Below are positions 1 to 11,600 of a stretch of DNA of 64,000 bases, piece after piece. Source of the stretch: Cocos nucifera (lineage: Eukaryota; Streptophyta; Magnoliopsida; Arecales; Arecaceae); contig QRFJ01000387.1 in assembly GCA_006176705.1 (NCBI GenBank), forward strand, positions 124,001-188,000, in the 5' to 3' direction. Position 1 is the stretch's first letter; every line of letters begins with the position of its first letter. The position numbers and the translations under genes were made by a program. The notes beneath the pieces are model-generated. The model worked only from the letters and a program-made list of their open reading frames with translations. It was not told the origin of the DNA and ran no database searches.

Positions 1-753
1 AGAACATAACAATAATACTACACAGCAAGGATTTCAACAAAAAGAGGCGAAACTCGCTCCACTGGATTTTTCACTTTTTTAAAAATCCTACTAAATTTTA
101 TATCTAAAAGGTAAGATCTTAGTTTAGTTGTATTATTCAACAATATAAGAGATCCAAAGCAAAAAAACAAATCCCATACATCCCCACAGAAGAATGACAT
201 ACCACCATTCTAGCTCCAGCTCATTCAGATGGTGGTGTGTTTTGTGGGGGAGTGGGCGGGGAGAGCATGGTTTTAAAAATCAACCTTTCTCTAACCATAA
301 ACAAGCATGCTCTAGCAATGGAGGCAGTCATCAGTTAAAGATTGATGATTGGTGAGCGGTGAATGAAGGACAGCAATAGGCATGGGCACCTTTTTTACTC
401 TTTTCCTCTTCTCTAACTCTCTTTTCCCCCTCTTTTGTTTTTAAGATGGTGTAGGAAGAACTAGGGCTATCATCAACTGCTATCGCTTCTGAGGGTGCCA
501 CCATTTCTATAGTGGTGGTGGTGTTGGCTCGGCTAGTGGTGGTGTTGCTTATAGTAGCCAACAATGACTCGTGATGGCGGTGCCTCCAACAATAATTGCA
601 ACAAGGGGATATGGTTGAGCGGCCGCCTGGGTGCTCTGCCACCCACCTCACACCTCCTATGTTGAAAATTACAGGCCAGAGAGTGAGAGAAAGATGCTTG
701 GGTTGAGGTGAGAAAGATTCAGGCAAGGGTTTGAGGAAGAGCCACAGCAAACA

Positions 754-757
<4 letters not shown>

Positions 758-785
<28 letters not shown>
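758..785. repeat. (GA)n microsatellite
   Basis: An uninterrupted GA dinucleotide run of about 28 bases is seen directly. It lies in non-coding sequence and has no visible link to a promoter. Confidence 0.95.
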
Positions 786-788
<3 letters not shown>

Positions 789-1724
789 TGTAATCAGGAT
801 ATTGAGAATTTCTAATACAATATAAGCAAATACTAGGCTGATTCATTCCAACCACTGCGATTCGTGTAGGTTGGCAGTTCAACCGCAAGTCTGAGCAGTT
901 TTTCTAAATCACAACAGCCTTTTTATTAAAGCAGTTTTGGGACAACCAGACCATCGACCATGCCAGTTCATGGTTCAACTGGCTTGTCTGGCCCATTTTC
1001 AAAACATTGGTGCTGCTAGCACAATGCATAATAACCAAATGATCAGCCTAATTCATTCCATGCCAACACAGACCAAACATAAAAAAATACTTAAGAGACC
1101 TTCTTAAATTAAGGAAACAAAAATGAAGAATTTAATAGCTGGTTTTCCAATCCAGTGCCAGATGCTTGTACTCGATTAGCACAAACTGGCACTTAAAAGC
1201 ATGACTGGTGTTGGATTTGACTCGATGTTGGAACTCGTAGAACTAGTTGTCGAGATGAGAATATAGCTAATGGATTGTTAGTTTAAGCACATGCAGCTTG
1301 GTAGCAACCTTGAAAGCAAAGATCTAGCCACTACAAACCTATTTAGATGATTAATCTTCCCACATTTGTTGAACGCCGAACCCTTGTAAAGCTTTTGTTT
1401 TCTTTCTACTTCTTATAAGAAGTATAGAATATAGTAAATTTTCAAATTTTGGTTTGAAATCTGGTATGATGTATTTGATGTGCTTGTGGTTAAGGCTGAC
1501 ATTCTATAATTATGGCAGTAAAAGAAGTGGTTGACAGACTTAAAACTTTCATATAATTTAGGTGAAAGTTAAATATTTAACTTCATCTATAACTCAGGAC
1601 ACTGTCACCAAAACTCTCACGTCCAACTCAATGAATCTAAGTCAACATATCAACAAGCTATATACGCATCAAAGACCTTATAAACTTAGCAATTTCTTAA
1701 GTTCAAGTCTCAAAGATTGGTAGA

Positions 1725-1905
1725 ATCAGATTTATAGAATAACTGTGACCACCTTTGTATATCAATAGAACCAAGGTTTGCCATACTGTACGAACCAGAA
1801 GATACGAGATATACCATGCTACACTCGGTACATCGAACCAGCCCCGTAGTAACACAGTAACAATGTGGCAATGGTATGGAGCCCGGTACCAAGACAGAAT
1901 ACCTT
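1725..1905. repeat. relic of GTAC-rich palindromic repeat family
   Basis: The stretch contains scattered GGTAC, CATAC and CGGTAC words like those in the well-preserved copies at 3101-4012. It looks like a decayed member of the same dispersed family. The match is by motif content only; no alignment was run. Confidence 0.35.
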
Positions 1906-1990
1906 ATATAGAACCATTACCAATTAACTAGAAAACACCTTTTCAACTCCGAGAAGTAATAATTATTGAATTGTCTAGAATTTAGTGGCA

Positions 1991-2230
1991 TTATTAGTTA
2001 CAATCATAATATGCATTTAACAACAAAGAAGCACTTTCTCAATTATATATTCAAATTGAAACATTTTAATAAATATGATATTTTAATATTCTGGTCTGAT
2101 ATGTTAAATGGAATTATCAGTTACAATCATAATATGCATTTAACAACGAAGAAACACTTTGTCAGTTATATATTCATTGAAACATTTTAATAAATATGAT
2201 ATTTTAATATTCTGGTCTGATATGTTAAAA
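1991..2230. repeat. tandem duplication, unit about 123 bp, two copies
   Basis: A segment with TTACAATCATAATATGCATT starts near 1998 and again near 2121. Both copies run on through the same AAACATTTTAATAAATATGA and TTCTGGTCTGATATGTTAAA words. Copy 2 has a few substitutions and a short deletion. The 74-codon open frame across it is only a consequence of the duplication. Confidence 0.9.
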
Positions 2231-2864
2231 ACTAATACAAATGCAATTTAATCAATATTGCATTTTTCTTACATGCCCTCATATGGCTTTTATGATAAAA
2301 ATCCAAATCAGGCTCTCTTCTATGCATCTATATAGCACTTTCCTTAGGATAGGTAATCTGATTTATTTATGTAAGTAATATTCTTTGAAGCCAAGAGAAA
2401 AGATTTGGTTAAACTTAGTCACATCTACCTGACAACGAGGTTGGGAACAGCTAGCCTTTATTTCAACTTTAATAATTAATAGCAAGGATGGGCAACAGAA
2501 GTGTCTAAAGTTCTAAGAATCTTGTGTTTGTTTCATACCAAATGTTCAAGGCAGGCAAGATACCAAACTGAAGAGCATGCAAAATTCTAATATCCAGCTT
2601 TTGTAACTGTTGAAAGTAACATAAATATGCAACAAGGAGAAATGATGGTATGCCTTATATGAGAAGATCTAGAAAATCATCTTGACATATACCTCATTCC
2701 TAAGTATGTAGTAGATAAGAACTCCAATGGCGAGAATATCGAATGTAACGAAAAAGGGTGAAGGGCCATTTGATCATTGGGGGTAAACTTCAAAGAGCAA
2801 CATGCAAATTGAAGCAAACTAGATTGAAGAACCCTTCATCTAGTGAAGGAAGTTCTCTTCGGTA

Positions 2865-2891
2865 ATATATATATATATATATATATATATA
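2865..2891. repeat. (TA)n microsatellite
   Basis: An uninterrupted TA run of about 26 bases is seen directly. Confidence 0.95.
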
Positions 2892-3100
2892 AAGGCTACC
2901 CTCATCAAATGTATTAGAAGCATATATAAATAGGATATGACCCTAACTTTAATTTGGGCATTAAACCCAATACAAAATCATACTCAAAACAGGATTTAGT
3001 CATAAGGAATCATGCTAGAATTACTCGACCATAAATATAGAAACCTAGCTAAAATTTGACAGTCTCCAACGAAAAATTTACAAGAAAATCTTGAAAAAAA

Positions 3101-4012
3101 TCAAATATTTGTTTGTCGAAGTTTTTGATCACAAATCCATTGGTTCCAACAAAGCTTGGTATAGTCCAGCTCAGGTTTACGGACTCAGTACCGAAATCCA
3201 TGCCGGTAGCCGATCGGTATGGTGTGGTATGGTACCATACCATTCTGTACCGCCAATAAAAAATAAAAAAAAATCTCATCCAATAGCCAAAAAAAGAAAA
3301 AATCGTCATGTACTATACCATACCGTCCTATACTGGTACCATACCATCCTGTACCGGACCAAACCATCCGGTACCGACCCGTACCATACCATACCGACTG
3401 ATTTGGTCTAGTTCAAATCATTTTCCAAAAAATCAGCCTAAACCATTCCGGTTCTCCGTCGATACGGTACAGGGTGTAACCAATTCAGGCCGGTATGGAA
3501 TACCATGGTCCAGCTGGTCATGATACCTACTGGCTGCACCTATGCTGCATCAATAACCATACTACCACATAAAGAGAGCTCCCGCACAACTCCATGTCTC
3601 TTCAACCTCATTTGCATTAGAGTCATCAAATATTTGCTTATCGAAGTTTTCGATCACAAATCCATTGGTTCCAACAAAGCTTGGCACAGTCCAGCTCAAG
3701 GTTTACGGACTCGATACCGAAACCCATGTCGGTAGCCGATCGGTATGGTACGGTACGATACCATACCATTCTGTACCGCCAATAAAAAAATAAAAAAAAA
3801 TCCCATCCAATAGCCAAAAAAAGAAAAAACTCATCATGTACCATACCGTACCACCCCGTACCAGTACCATACCATCCTGTACCAGATCAAACCATCCGAT
3901 ACTGACCCGTACAATACCGTACCAACCGGTTCGGTCTGATTCAAATCATTTTTCAAAAAATTGACCTAAACCATTCTGGTTCCCCGCCGGTACGGTACGG
4001 TATGGGATGTAC
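3101..4012. repeat. direct duplication of a GTAC-rich palindromic element
   Basis: Two diverged copies of about 380 bp lie at 3101-3481 and 3626-4012, offset by 525 bp. Each starts with TCAAATATTTG, then a segment on 'ACAAATCCATTGGTTCCAAC', then clusters of GGTATGG / CCATACC / GGTACC words that can pair with each other, an A-rich spacer near the middle, and a final GGTTC..CGGTAC block. The copies differ by many substitutions, so the duplication is old. Related relics occur at 1725-1905, 16845-17560 and 31960-32440. No transposase or clear terminal repeat was found, so the class is unknown. Confidence 0.8.
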
Positions 4013-4013
4013 C

Positions 4014-4155
4014 GGTACTTGGGAAGGAGATTGTCCCAAGATGTCCTGATCAAGATGCCAAGATGGTGGGACTGTCTTGTCCCGACACATGGGATGCTAC
4101 CCCATCCAGGTGTCCCACGGGACATTCTACTGGGATTTGAATCCTTGATCATAAC
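4014..4155 (+). repeat. dispersed repeat, GGGAC / GATTTGAATCCTT family, copy 1
   Basis: This block has alternating GGGAC and GTCCC words and ends in GGGATTTGAATCCTTGA. It matches copy 2 (26385-26531, same orientation) and copy 3 (30399-30600, opposite orientation) in word order. It directly follows the GTAC-rich duplication. It probably is a short non-autonomous element; the ends were not resolved. Confidence 0.6.
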
Positions 4156-4971
4156 CACTTTGTGGTACTACTATTAGTTAGATACACCACATGTGATAAG
4201 AATCTAGCCATTAACAATCTCAGTCATGTGCATTACATGTGCCAAATGTTACTCAATACATCAAAGGCTAAAGGACAGCATGGGCATCGATTATTATAGT
4301 GCAGAATTTTGCACTGTCATATGTCCTACATTCTATGCTATAAAAATGATACCTGTTCAAGCAGTGGTCAATTGTCCATCACCATCTAGACTTTATTTCG
4401 GCACCAAATACAAATTTTAACAAGCAATAACAGGAGGACAATATCAAACAACAAAATAATTTGATTACAATAAAGCAAGGTTACAATGGAGCTGCAAACA
4501 CTAGTAAAAGTGCTCATGAAGGTCCACATGGTGCATGAGCTTCCTATCAGATAAAACAAAACCAAACCATAGTGAGCATCATATCCCAAGCTGGCATCCT
4601 GGGATAGATAACTATATAAACATCCACATATGGTACTTCACATGTAAAATGAGAAGGGCTCTAAAGTTCTTGAAGTTTCCTGCAGTAGAAAAGTATCTAC
4701 AAGAACTATCAGTTTCCTTTAAAAAAAGAAAAAGAAAAAAAAATTATCTAGAAAGAAATGCTATAATGATAATTATAAATAAGATCATAGAATAATGCTT
4801 ATCAATCAATAAAAACATTTTCAACAGTTTGATGCATTATCATTTTAGCAAGTTTAATGCACAATTGAAGAAAGAATTTGAAATCGAGTGCCCACTATGT
4901 GCCGCAAACAAATAAATTCTCCCAATGATGTTTTTGAAATTGGAAATAAAAATAAAGAAGAAAACACATAC

Positions 4972-5622
4972 AGTGGCCCAAGTAACATCATAAAACTCTT
5001 CAGCCCAAGATACTTTGTTGCAGCACAAGCCAAGCCCTACACATGTTAAAAAATTATGAAATAGCAGAGTTAACATAATATCACCAGACTGTAGATTGAG
5101 AAATCATTCAGATTTTCAGTCATATTTGTAACTCAAAGTAAGCTGGCATTGGAGAGTAAAACATTGTTTTTAATGTGTAAAAGCCTTCCTAAAGAAATAA
5201 TGACCTGTCTTGCAGCAATTGCAGCTGCCCTTGACTCTAGGCCAACAGCAGCCAGTTGTCCACCCTGACAGCCACAAGGAAGCAAACATGTTTGAAAAGG
5301 AAGCCACTTACTGTGGTATAAAAAGAAGACATACTTGTCAGAATAAGTTGTGAAATCTTGCTTGGTATTCTTACACCAAAATGAAATCAAAATATTCTTT
5401 GCCTAACATATATAGCACTATTACCCAGCATACTAGGCACTACCAATTCATAATATGATAACTGCAAAGCAATATATTACCTGAATGATACTACTGCAAA
5501 CTCTCTAGTGCAAGTATGAGAAGTGAAAAAACAAATTGGAGAAATCCCAAAGCAAACAATATTATGCAACAGAACTAGCAATATCCAGGTGGTAGGACAT
5601 GCATCTTTCATAATGTCACTGC

Positions 5623-5661
<39 letters not shown>

Positions 5662-8600
5662 CAATGCTATTAATCCCAATGGTACAGACAGAAATCAATA
5701 AAAGCCAGTAGCTTCAGTATATTCCATAATTTTTATTTGCATGGTTCATTTGTATAAAAAATGCAATATTTACATACCATTAGGGAAGAAACTGTGCCTC
5801 ATAACATCACCCAACCATTACATGTATAGATTTCAATGAACTGTTCACTAAAATAATAGATTTATATTTATTGCAAATTGTAGTATTTCCTCAGAGTTCA
5901 GGATATGCAATCAGATGATGGCACAGCTAGTTACTAATTTAAGTGTCAGATCCACTGGGAAATTTTCCCAATATGGTCTCGCTAGGAAAAAATAAAGGAT
6001 ATGAATCATATGCATGTTTGTCCATCAAATGGTTGCTCTGGTTCAACTAGATTTGTGATATTGAAGCCTCTGATTGCTAACTGACATTATATAGTACCAT
6101 ATTAAGAAGGTGGCAAAGAATGGATCATTTTTGGTGCATGAATCTCCATCATGATCATTAAAAGAGCACTAATCTCCACTATGATTGTTGAATTTTCTTG
6201 ATGTACCTTTTGTGGATACATTTGGAGCAGGTTCTGGTACATGATGACTTGGATCCATGAACATGTCCAAGCTGTTCTCAGGTGCCATATCCAGCAGTTG
6301 GCTGCTCTAGGAAATAATAACCAGCATATGATTGATTTTGGGAAGAGGAATCAGCATATTCCGACCCTGGATCTCAAAAATCTTGTGGGCCAGTTTGGAT
6401 TTTACAGGATTCGGCTGAAAATCCTGTAGGATTTGTGGATTAGGCTAGCACAACCAGCAAGATCATAGGCTAAAAGCTGGGCTAGGAAAATTATCCAATA
6501 AGAGCTTTGGAGTGGGCAGGCCTGAATCCCATAGGGAGAAGAACAAGACCTGCTAAAATCATTTTTGTCTTCCCTATGTGCTTTGGGCCCATTCCGAAGC
6601 TCTTTCTGCATATTTTATGAATACAAGCCTAGTCCAACATGTAGCATGTGATCTTGCTGGTTGTACCAGCCCAATCCATGAATCCTAAAGGATTTTCAGC
6701 TCAATCCTGAAGGAAAAATCCAAACAGACCCTAAATATAATTTTCCAGGATATATAGACACCTTTTTCTCTCATTTAATATATGGCTTCATCTAGCAATT
6801 ATCTTCTAGCTTTGATCAAGAGAATGATATGACTTACCCTTGGCCAATCATTTTAGGATCTTTCAAGATCATCAGAGTGAATCTGTGTTGCCCCCCCACT
6901 GGTCCCAGATTTTGCTAACACAAGTATTCTACTGTGTGATTCAATCATTCAAGTGCATCCCGATGTAATCGTAGTCTCTTGTCACAGTCCATGTAAGTCA
7001 CCATCTTATATTTGTCAAAGAATTATTTCAGCAATAAATCATCTGCTTTACAGATATTATGATGTAGATCCAATCCACAATAAGTGGGATCTGAAAATAT
7101 CTCAGATCTGCAATTAAATATGACATCTAAAATAGTTTCATATTCCCACATGGAAAGTCTACAAATGGAACAAACCTAGGCTTCAAAAGGTGATCATTTT
7201 AACAATATGGTTGAACACTCAAAGCCAAAAGAAGGTGAAAAGATGGGACAAGATATAAGAAGAGAATTCAATTCTTTCATTCATCACCAAGACCTGATTT
7301 TGCACAGTCTCCTCTCTTGCTTTTATTGTTAATGAACATTATAAGACTTGATAAAATTCCTTGATTAGGAAAGAAATAATCAAGAAAGAGAATAAGAGAC
7401 TCAAACTTTCTACGAATTGATAACTTTTTATCTCTACGAAACCAACATAAAAAGCCATAGAATATCTCCAAATACAATTTATGCTTAAGATACTCTCAAA
7501 ACTTTCTGACAATCGAAAAGTTTGTATCTCTACAAAACCAACATAGAAAGCCATTGATTTAGAAAGATCACCAAATTTGATATGGATCAATTTGGCCACC
7601 ACAAGTAGGGCTGGACAATGTCCAGGAGCAAGATCCGCAACATTGAAAAGCCAAATCACATGCCAAACTTTCAAAAGCCATAACTTGGGCATATGATGCC
7701 TAGGGATGGCAATGGACCCGCCCTACCATGAAAAAAATCTATATCCATACCCACCCGGTACCCATCTCAGGTCGGATAAAATTGAGGATGCAAGTTAAAT
7801 CGGGTCGGAATGGGTATACCATCTTGCTTGGGTCAAGTCGGATAGGGTTGGATCGGGTCAAGTCAAGCCTCATAAAAATCCCCCAAATCCTACAAATTAT
7901 CATGCTCCTACCAAGATTAAGCGCTCAAAACCTCAATGGACCACCTCACACCGCCATCATTGATCTCCCTTAGGTGCTCTCCTTCCCCACAAATCTCCCT
8001 AAGAAGTGAATGAAATGAAAAGAAGGAAGCAAAAAGAGAAAAAAAGGGTGGGAAAACCCCTCCAATCTCCCTCAGGTGGTCGCCTTCCCCACAAAGCTCC
8101 AAAAAAGAGAATGAAATGAAGAGCAAAAGAAGTGAAAAGGAAAAACAAAATGATAGTAAAAGATCTTACCTTTTAACTTTTTCCATCTTTCCTTTGATTT
8201 TATTGATTTTTTCCTATGCTTTCCCTTAGGTTTTCCTCTATTTTTTTCATCAATAGGAGTCTCAATCGGGTAGGAGGCTTGAAGCGGGGCCCTTTTCTCC
8301 ATCCTCAAGAGTCTCAATCAGGTGGGAGGCCTGGAGCAGAACAGACAGCCTCTGTTTTTTCCGTCCTCGGGAATCTCAATGGGTAGAAGGCTTGGAGCGG
8401 CTAAATAGGGAAGCTAGAGTTTTGTATACATATGTGTGTGTATATGTACATATATATATACACACACACATATATATATGTATGTATGTACATAAATATG
8501 CATACATACACACACGCACATATATATATATGTATGTATGTACATAAATACGCATACATACATACACACACATATATATGTATGTATGTATATACATAAA

Positions 8601-11600
8601 TACGCATACATACATACATGCATACATTCATATATATATATATATATATATAAAAGTAGACTGGGCTCCAGTCGATCGGAGCCCAGCCTACATCCGGTCG
8701 GATCTCCGACCGTTCGATCCACGCGCATCTTAAAATGCGCGCCTGTGAAAAAATACAAACACGCGTGCACCAAAAAAAATTCAGAAAAAAAAAAGCCTGC
8801 TATGAAAAAAAATCTGAAAAAAAATTAAAAAAAAAACTTGAAAAAAACCGAAAAAGAAATTCAGAAAAAAAACCGCCCTGAAGGCGCCTACATTTAAAAT
8901 GTAGAAGCCTTTTTTTTTATTTCTATTTTTTATATTTTTTTAATTAAAAAAGCCTTAGAAGAAAAAAAAAAGAAAAAAAAAAGAAAAAAGAGAGCCTACA
9001 TTCAGGGGGTAAGGCGCCTTCCCCCTCTTTTTCTTTTTTTTTCTTCTAAGACTTTTTTAATTAAAAAATATAAAAAATAGAGAAACAAAAAAAAACAAAA
9101 GAAAAAAAATAAAAGGCAACTGAAGGCGCCTACATTAAATGTAGGTGCCTTCAAGCACCCTGAAGGCACCTACATTTTAAATGTAGGCGCCTTCTAGGCA
9201 CCTCTTTTTTTTTTCTAAATTTTTTTTCTAGCCTTTTTTCAGATTTTTTTTCTATTTTTTCAGGCAGCAGCAGACTTTTTTTTTGATTTTTTTCAGGCGC
9301 ACGCGCGCCTGTGTTTTTTCAACTGCGTGCCTTTTCAAGCACGCGTTCCAAGATGTGCGCGGATCGAACGGTTAGAGATCCGACCAGATGTAGGTTGGGC
9401 TCCGATCGACCGGAGCCTAGTCTACCTATATATATATATAATGCAAAAATATCATATAATGCAAAAATATCATGAAATAGCTGAGTTACCTCAGCTTTAG
9501 ATGCTTCAAAATCATGATTCATATATTTATCAATTTCTTCAAGTAAAATATGTATGCCACTTAATTTGATTCATGCATCAAATATAACAGCTAAGTTATG
9601 CATGGGACATACCATATCCCAATATTGATTCCATTTTTTTTTCATTTCATAAATAATAGGCATTAAAATATCATCATATCTATATCGTGCAAATTGATCA
9701 CAAATTATATATGCTTGTTGTAAAAATGCACAAGAGGTTGGAAAATAAATGCTAGAAAGAGTATTTGTAGCATTATAAAAACTAACTAAAAAATCTTCTA
9801 AATTTTTTTCTTTTTTTCAATCATTTTCAATCAAAATAAAGCCTAATCCACGATCATTTATATATGCATTTAATAAATTTTTGTAAGGATATGCATCACG
9901 AATCATTGTATATGTAGAGTTCCAACGGATAACCACATCAAGTTTAAATTTTTTGAAACGTTTACTGTGGTCTAGACATAATTATTTAAATTCTTGTAAT
10001 CGTGCTCTTGAAGCATAAATAAAAGATACTGTATTTTTAATTTTTGTAATTATATCTTGAACCATGCCCATTCCAGCTTGAACAGAAAGATTCAAAATAT
10101 GACATGCACATCTAATATAAAATAATTTTTCATTAACAATGGGATGAAAGAGTTTTTCAATAATTGAATAGCTACATTATTATTAGATGCATTATCAAAT
10201 ACAACGGACATAATTTCGTTACTAATACCATATACAGCTGCAGTTTAATAAATAGCATTGAAAATTTGTTGGCCAGAATGAAGATAATCAAAAAAATGAA
10301 AAACAAGAATACGCTTATTTAATTGCCAATCTTATCTATATAATGAGCATTGACAGAAATAAAAGACATACTACCTACAGATGTAGTCCATATATCAAAA
10401 GTTAATGATATTTTTGCATTTAAAGCAGAAAGAATTCTAATTAAATTATCCTTCATTGCTAAATAATTAATCACAGCTACTCTTTTAAATATACGTCTAC
10501 TAGTTTTTCTATAAGCGGGTTGTAAAGCTAATTGAACATACTCTTCAACATTGAAGATTTACATAAGCTAAAGGATAATTCATCTCTAGCTATCTATTTT
10601 ATAAGTGTCTTTCTTTGATTTTCATGATTATAAGCAAAAATTCCTATAAGAGCACCTCTTGTGTATTAAGGATGCTTTGAAGACGAGAATCACTTATCCT
10701 ATGAGACTCTTGATGTCCCTTCGAATGGTCAGTTCCTCCAGTACTGGCACAACTATATAATTTGGCACATTTTTTACATTTTGCCTTATAGACTCCATCA
10801 ATCAAAACTCTATCGAAATCATTCCACACAATGCTAGTCCTCTTACAGGAAGAGGATCCAGCTTCACTAGAAGGGACTTCAGAGAAAGTAAAAAGAGTTT
10901 CTTCCTCCCCAGAAATAGGAGAAATGCCGACATGCCAAGCAGTGCCGGCAATACTCTCATCATCATAACTTGTCATCTAAACTAAATGCAAAAAACTAAA
11001 AATCAGTAAGCAACAAAAGAAAATTAAGTAAATGTTGTAGAGCCAAAGAGGAAGAAAAGATAGAGCAGAGAGTTGAAGAGCCAGAGGAAGAGAGCCAAGC
11101 CGCTGGAGAGTCGAATAGCCAGAGAGTCGGAAGAGCAACGAGTTGGAGAGCCGAAAGAGGACCGGGCCACCGGAGAGTCGAATAGCCGAAGAGCTGAATT
11201 TGTGCAGCTACCCTTGAACTACGACCTCCAAAAAAGAGATGCTTCCTCCTCTTGTATAACTTTTGAATTGCTAAACTATAATTGCTACTTGCTAAATATT
11301 GAATAGAAGAGAGAAGAATTACTAGAAGAGAGAACAAATAGAAGTAGGGAGATTAGAGAGAGAGAATTGGTTTGATGAATTGATGTGGTGAGAATGAAAG
11401 AGAAGGATCCTATTTATAAAAGTCCCAAACTTTTATTTTTCCAAAATACCCCTCAATCTAGCCATTTTTTGGATGTTGGAGGGGTTAAAATGGTAAAAAC
11501 AAGAAAAATAGCCATTAGAACCCCTCAAAAAATAAAAAAAAATTCAGTTTTAACCATTACGGGCCCGCCTAGCCCATTTGGAATCGTTATAGGCCATGCC

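Larger units (their letters stand above)
1..3100. other. non-coding stretch, probably last intron of gene 1
   Basis: No exon of either host gene could be found here. Gene 1 (4972-33573, minus) is still open at 4972 and its expected C-terminal exon is absent from 1-4971, so this stretch is most simply read as part of its final intron. It is AT-rich, with a (GA)n run, a tandem duplication, a (TA)n run and a short GTAC-rich relic, all listed separately. The short open frames here have no recognisable content. Confidence 0.5.

Noticed and set aside
331..750. A 139-codon minus-strand open frame near the left edge.
   Set aside because: Composition is Thr/Ser/His-rich low complexity with no domain, no splice partner and no conserved motif.
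2690..2790. Minus-strand reading TFDILAIGVLIYYILRNE with a following GTATAT, resembling a protein-kinase helix or a missing exon of gene 1.
   Set aside because: It does not match the expected C-terminal end of gene 1, no neighbouring kinase motifs were found on either side, and a single short match of this kind can arise by chance.
8376..8828. Open frames of 76-119 codons on both strands rich in Tyr, Ile, His and Cys.
   Set aside because: They are translations of TA/CA/TATG microsatellites and the foldback arm.
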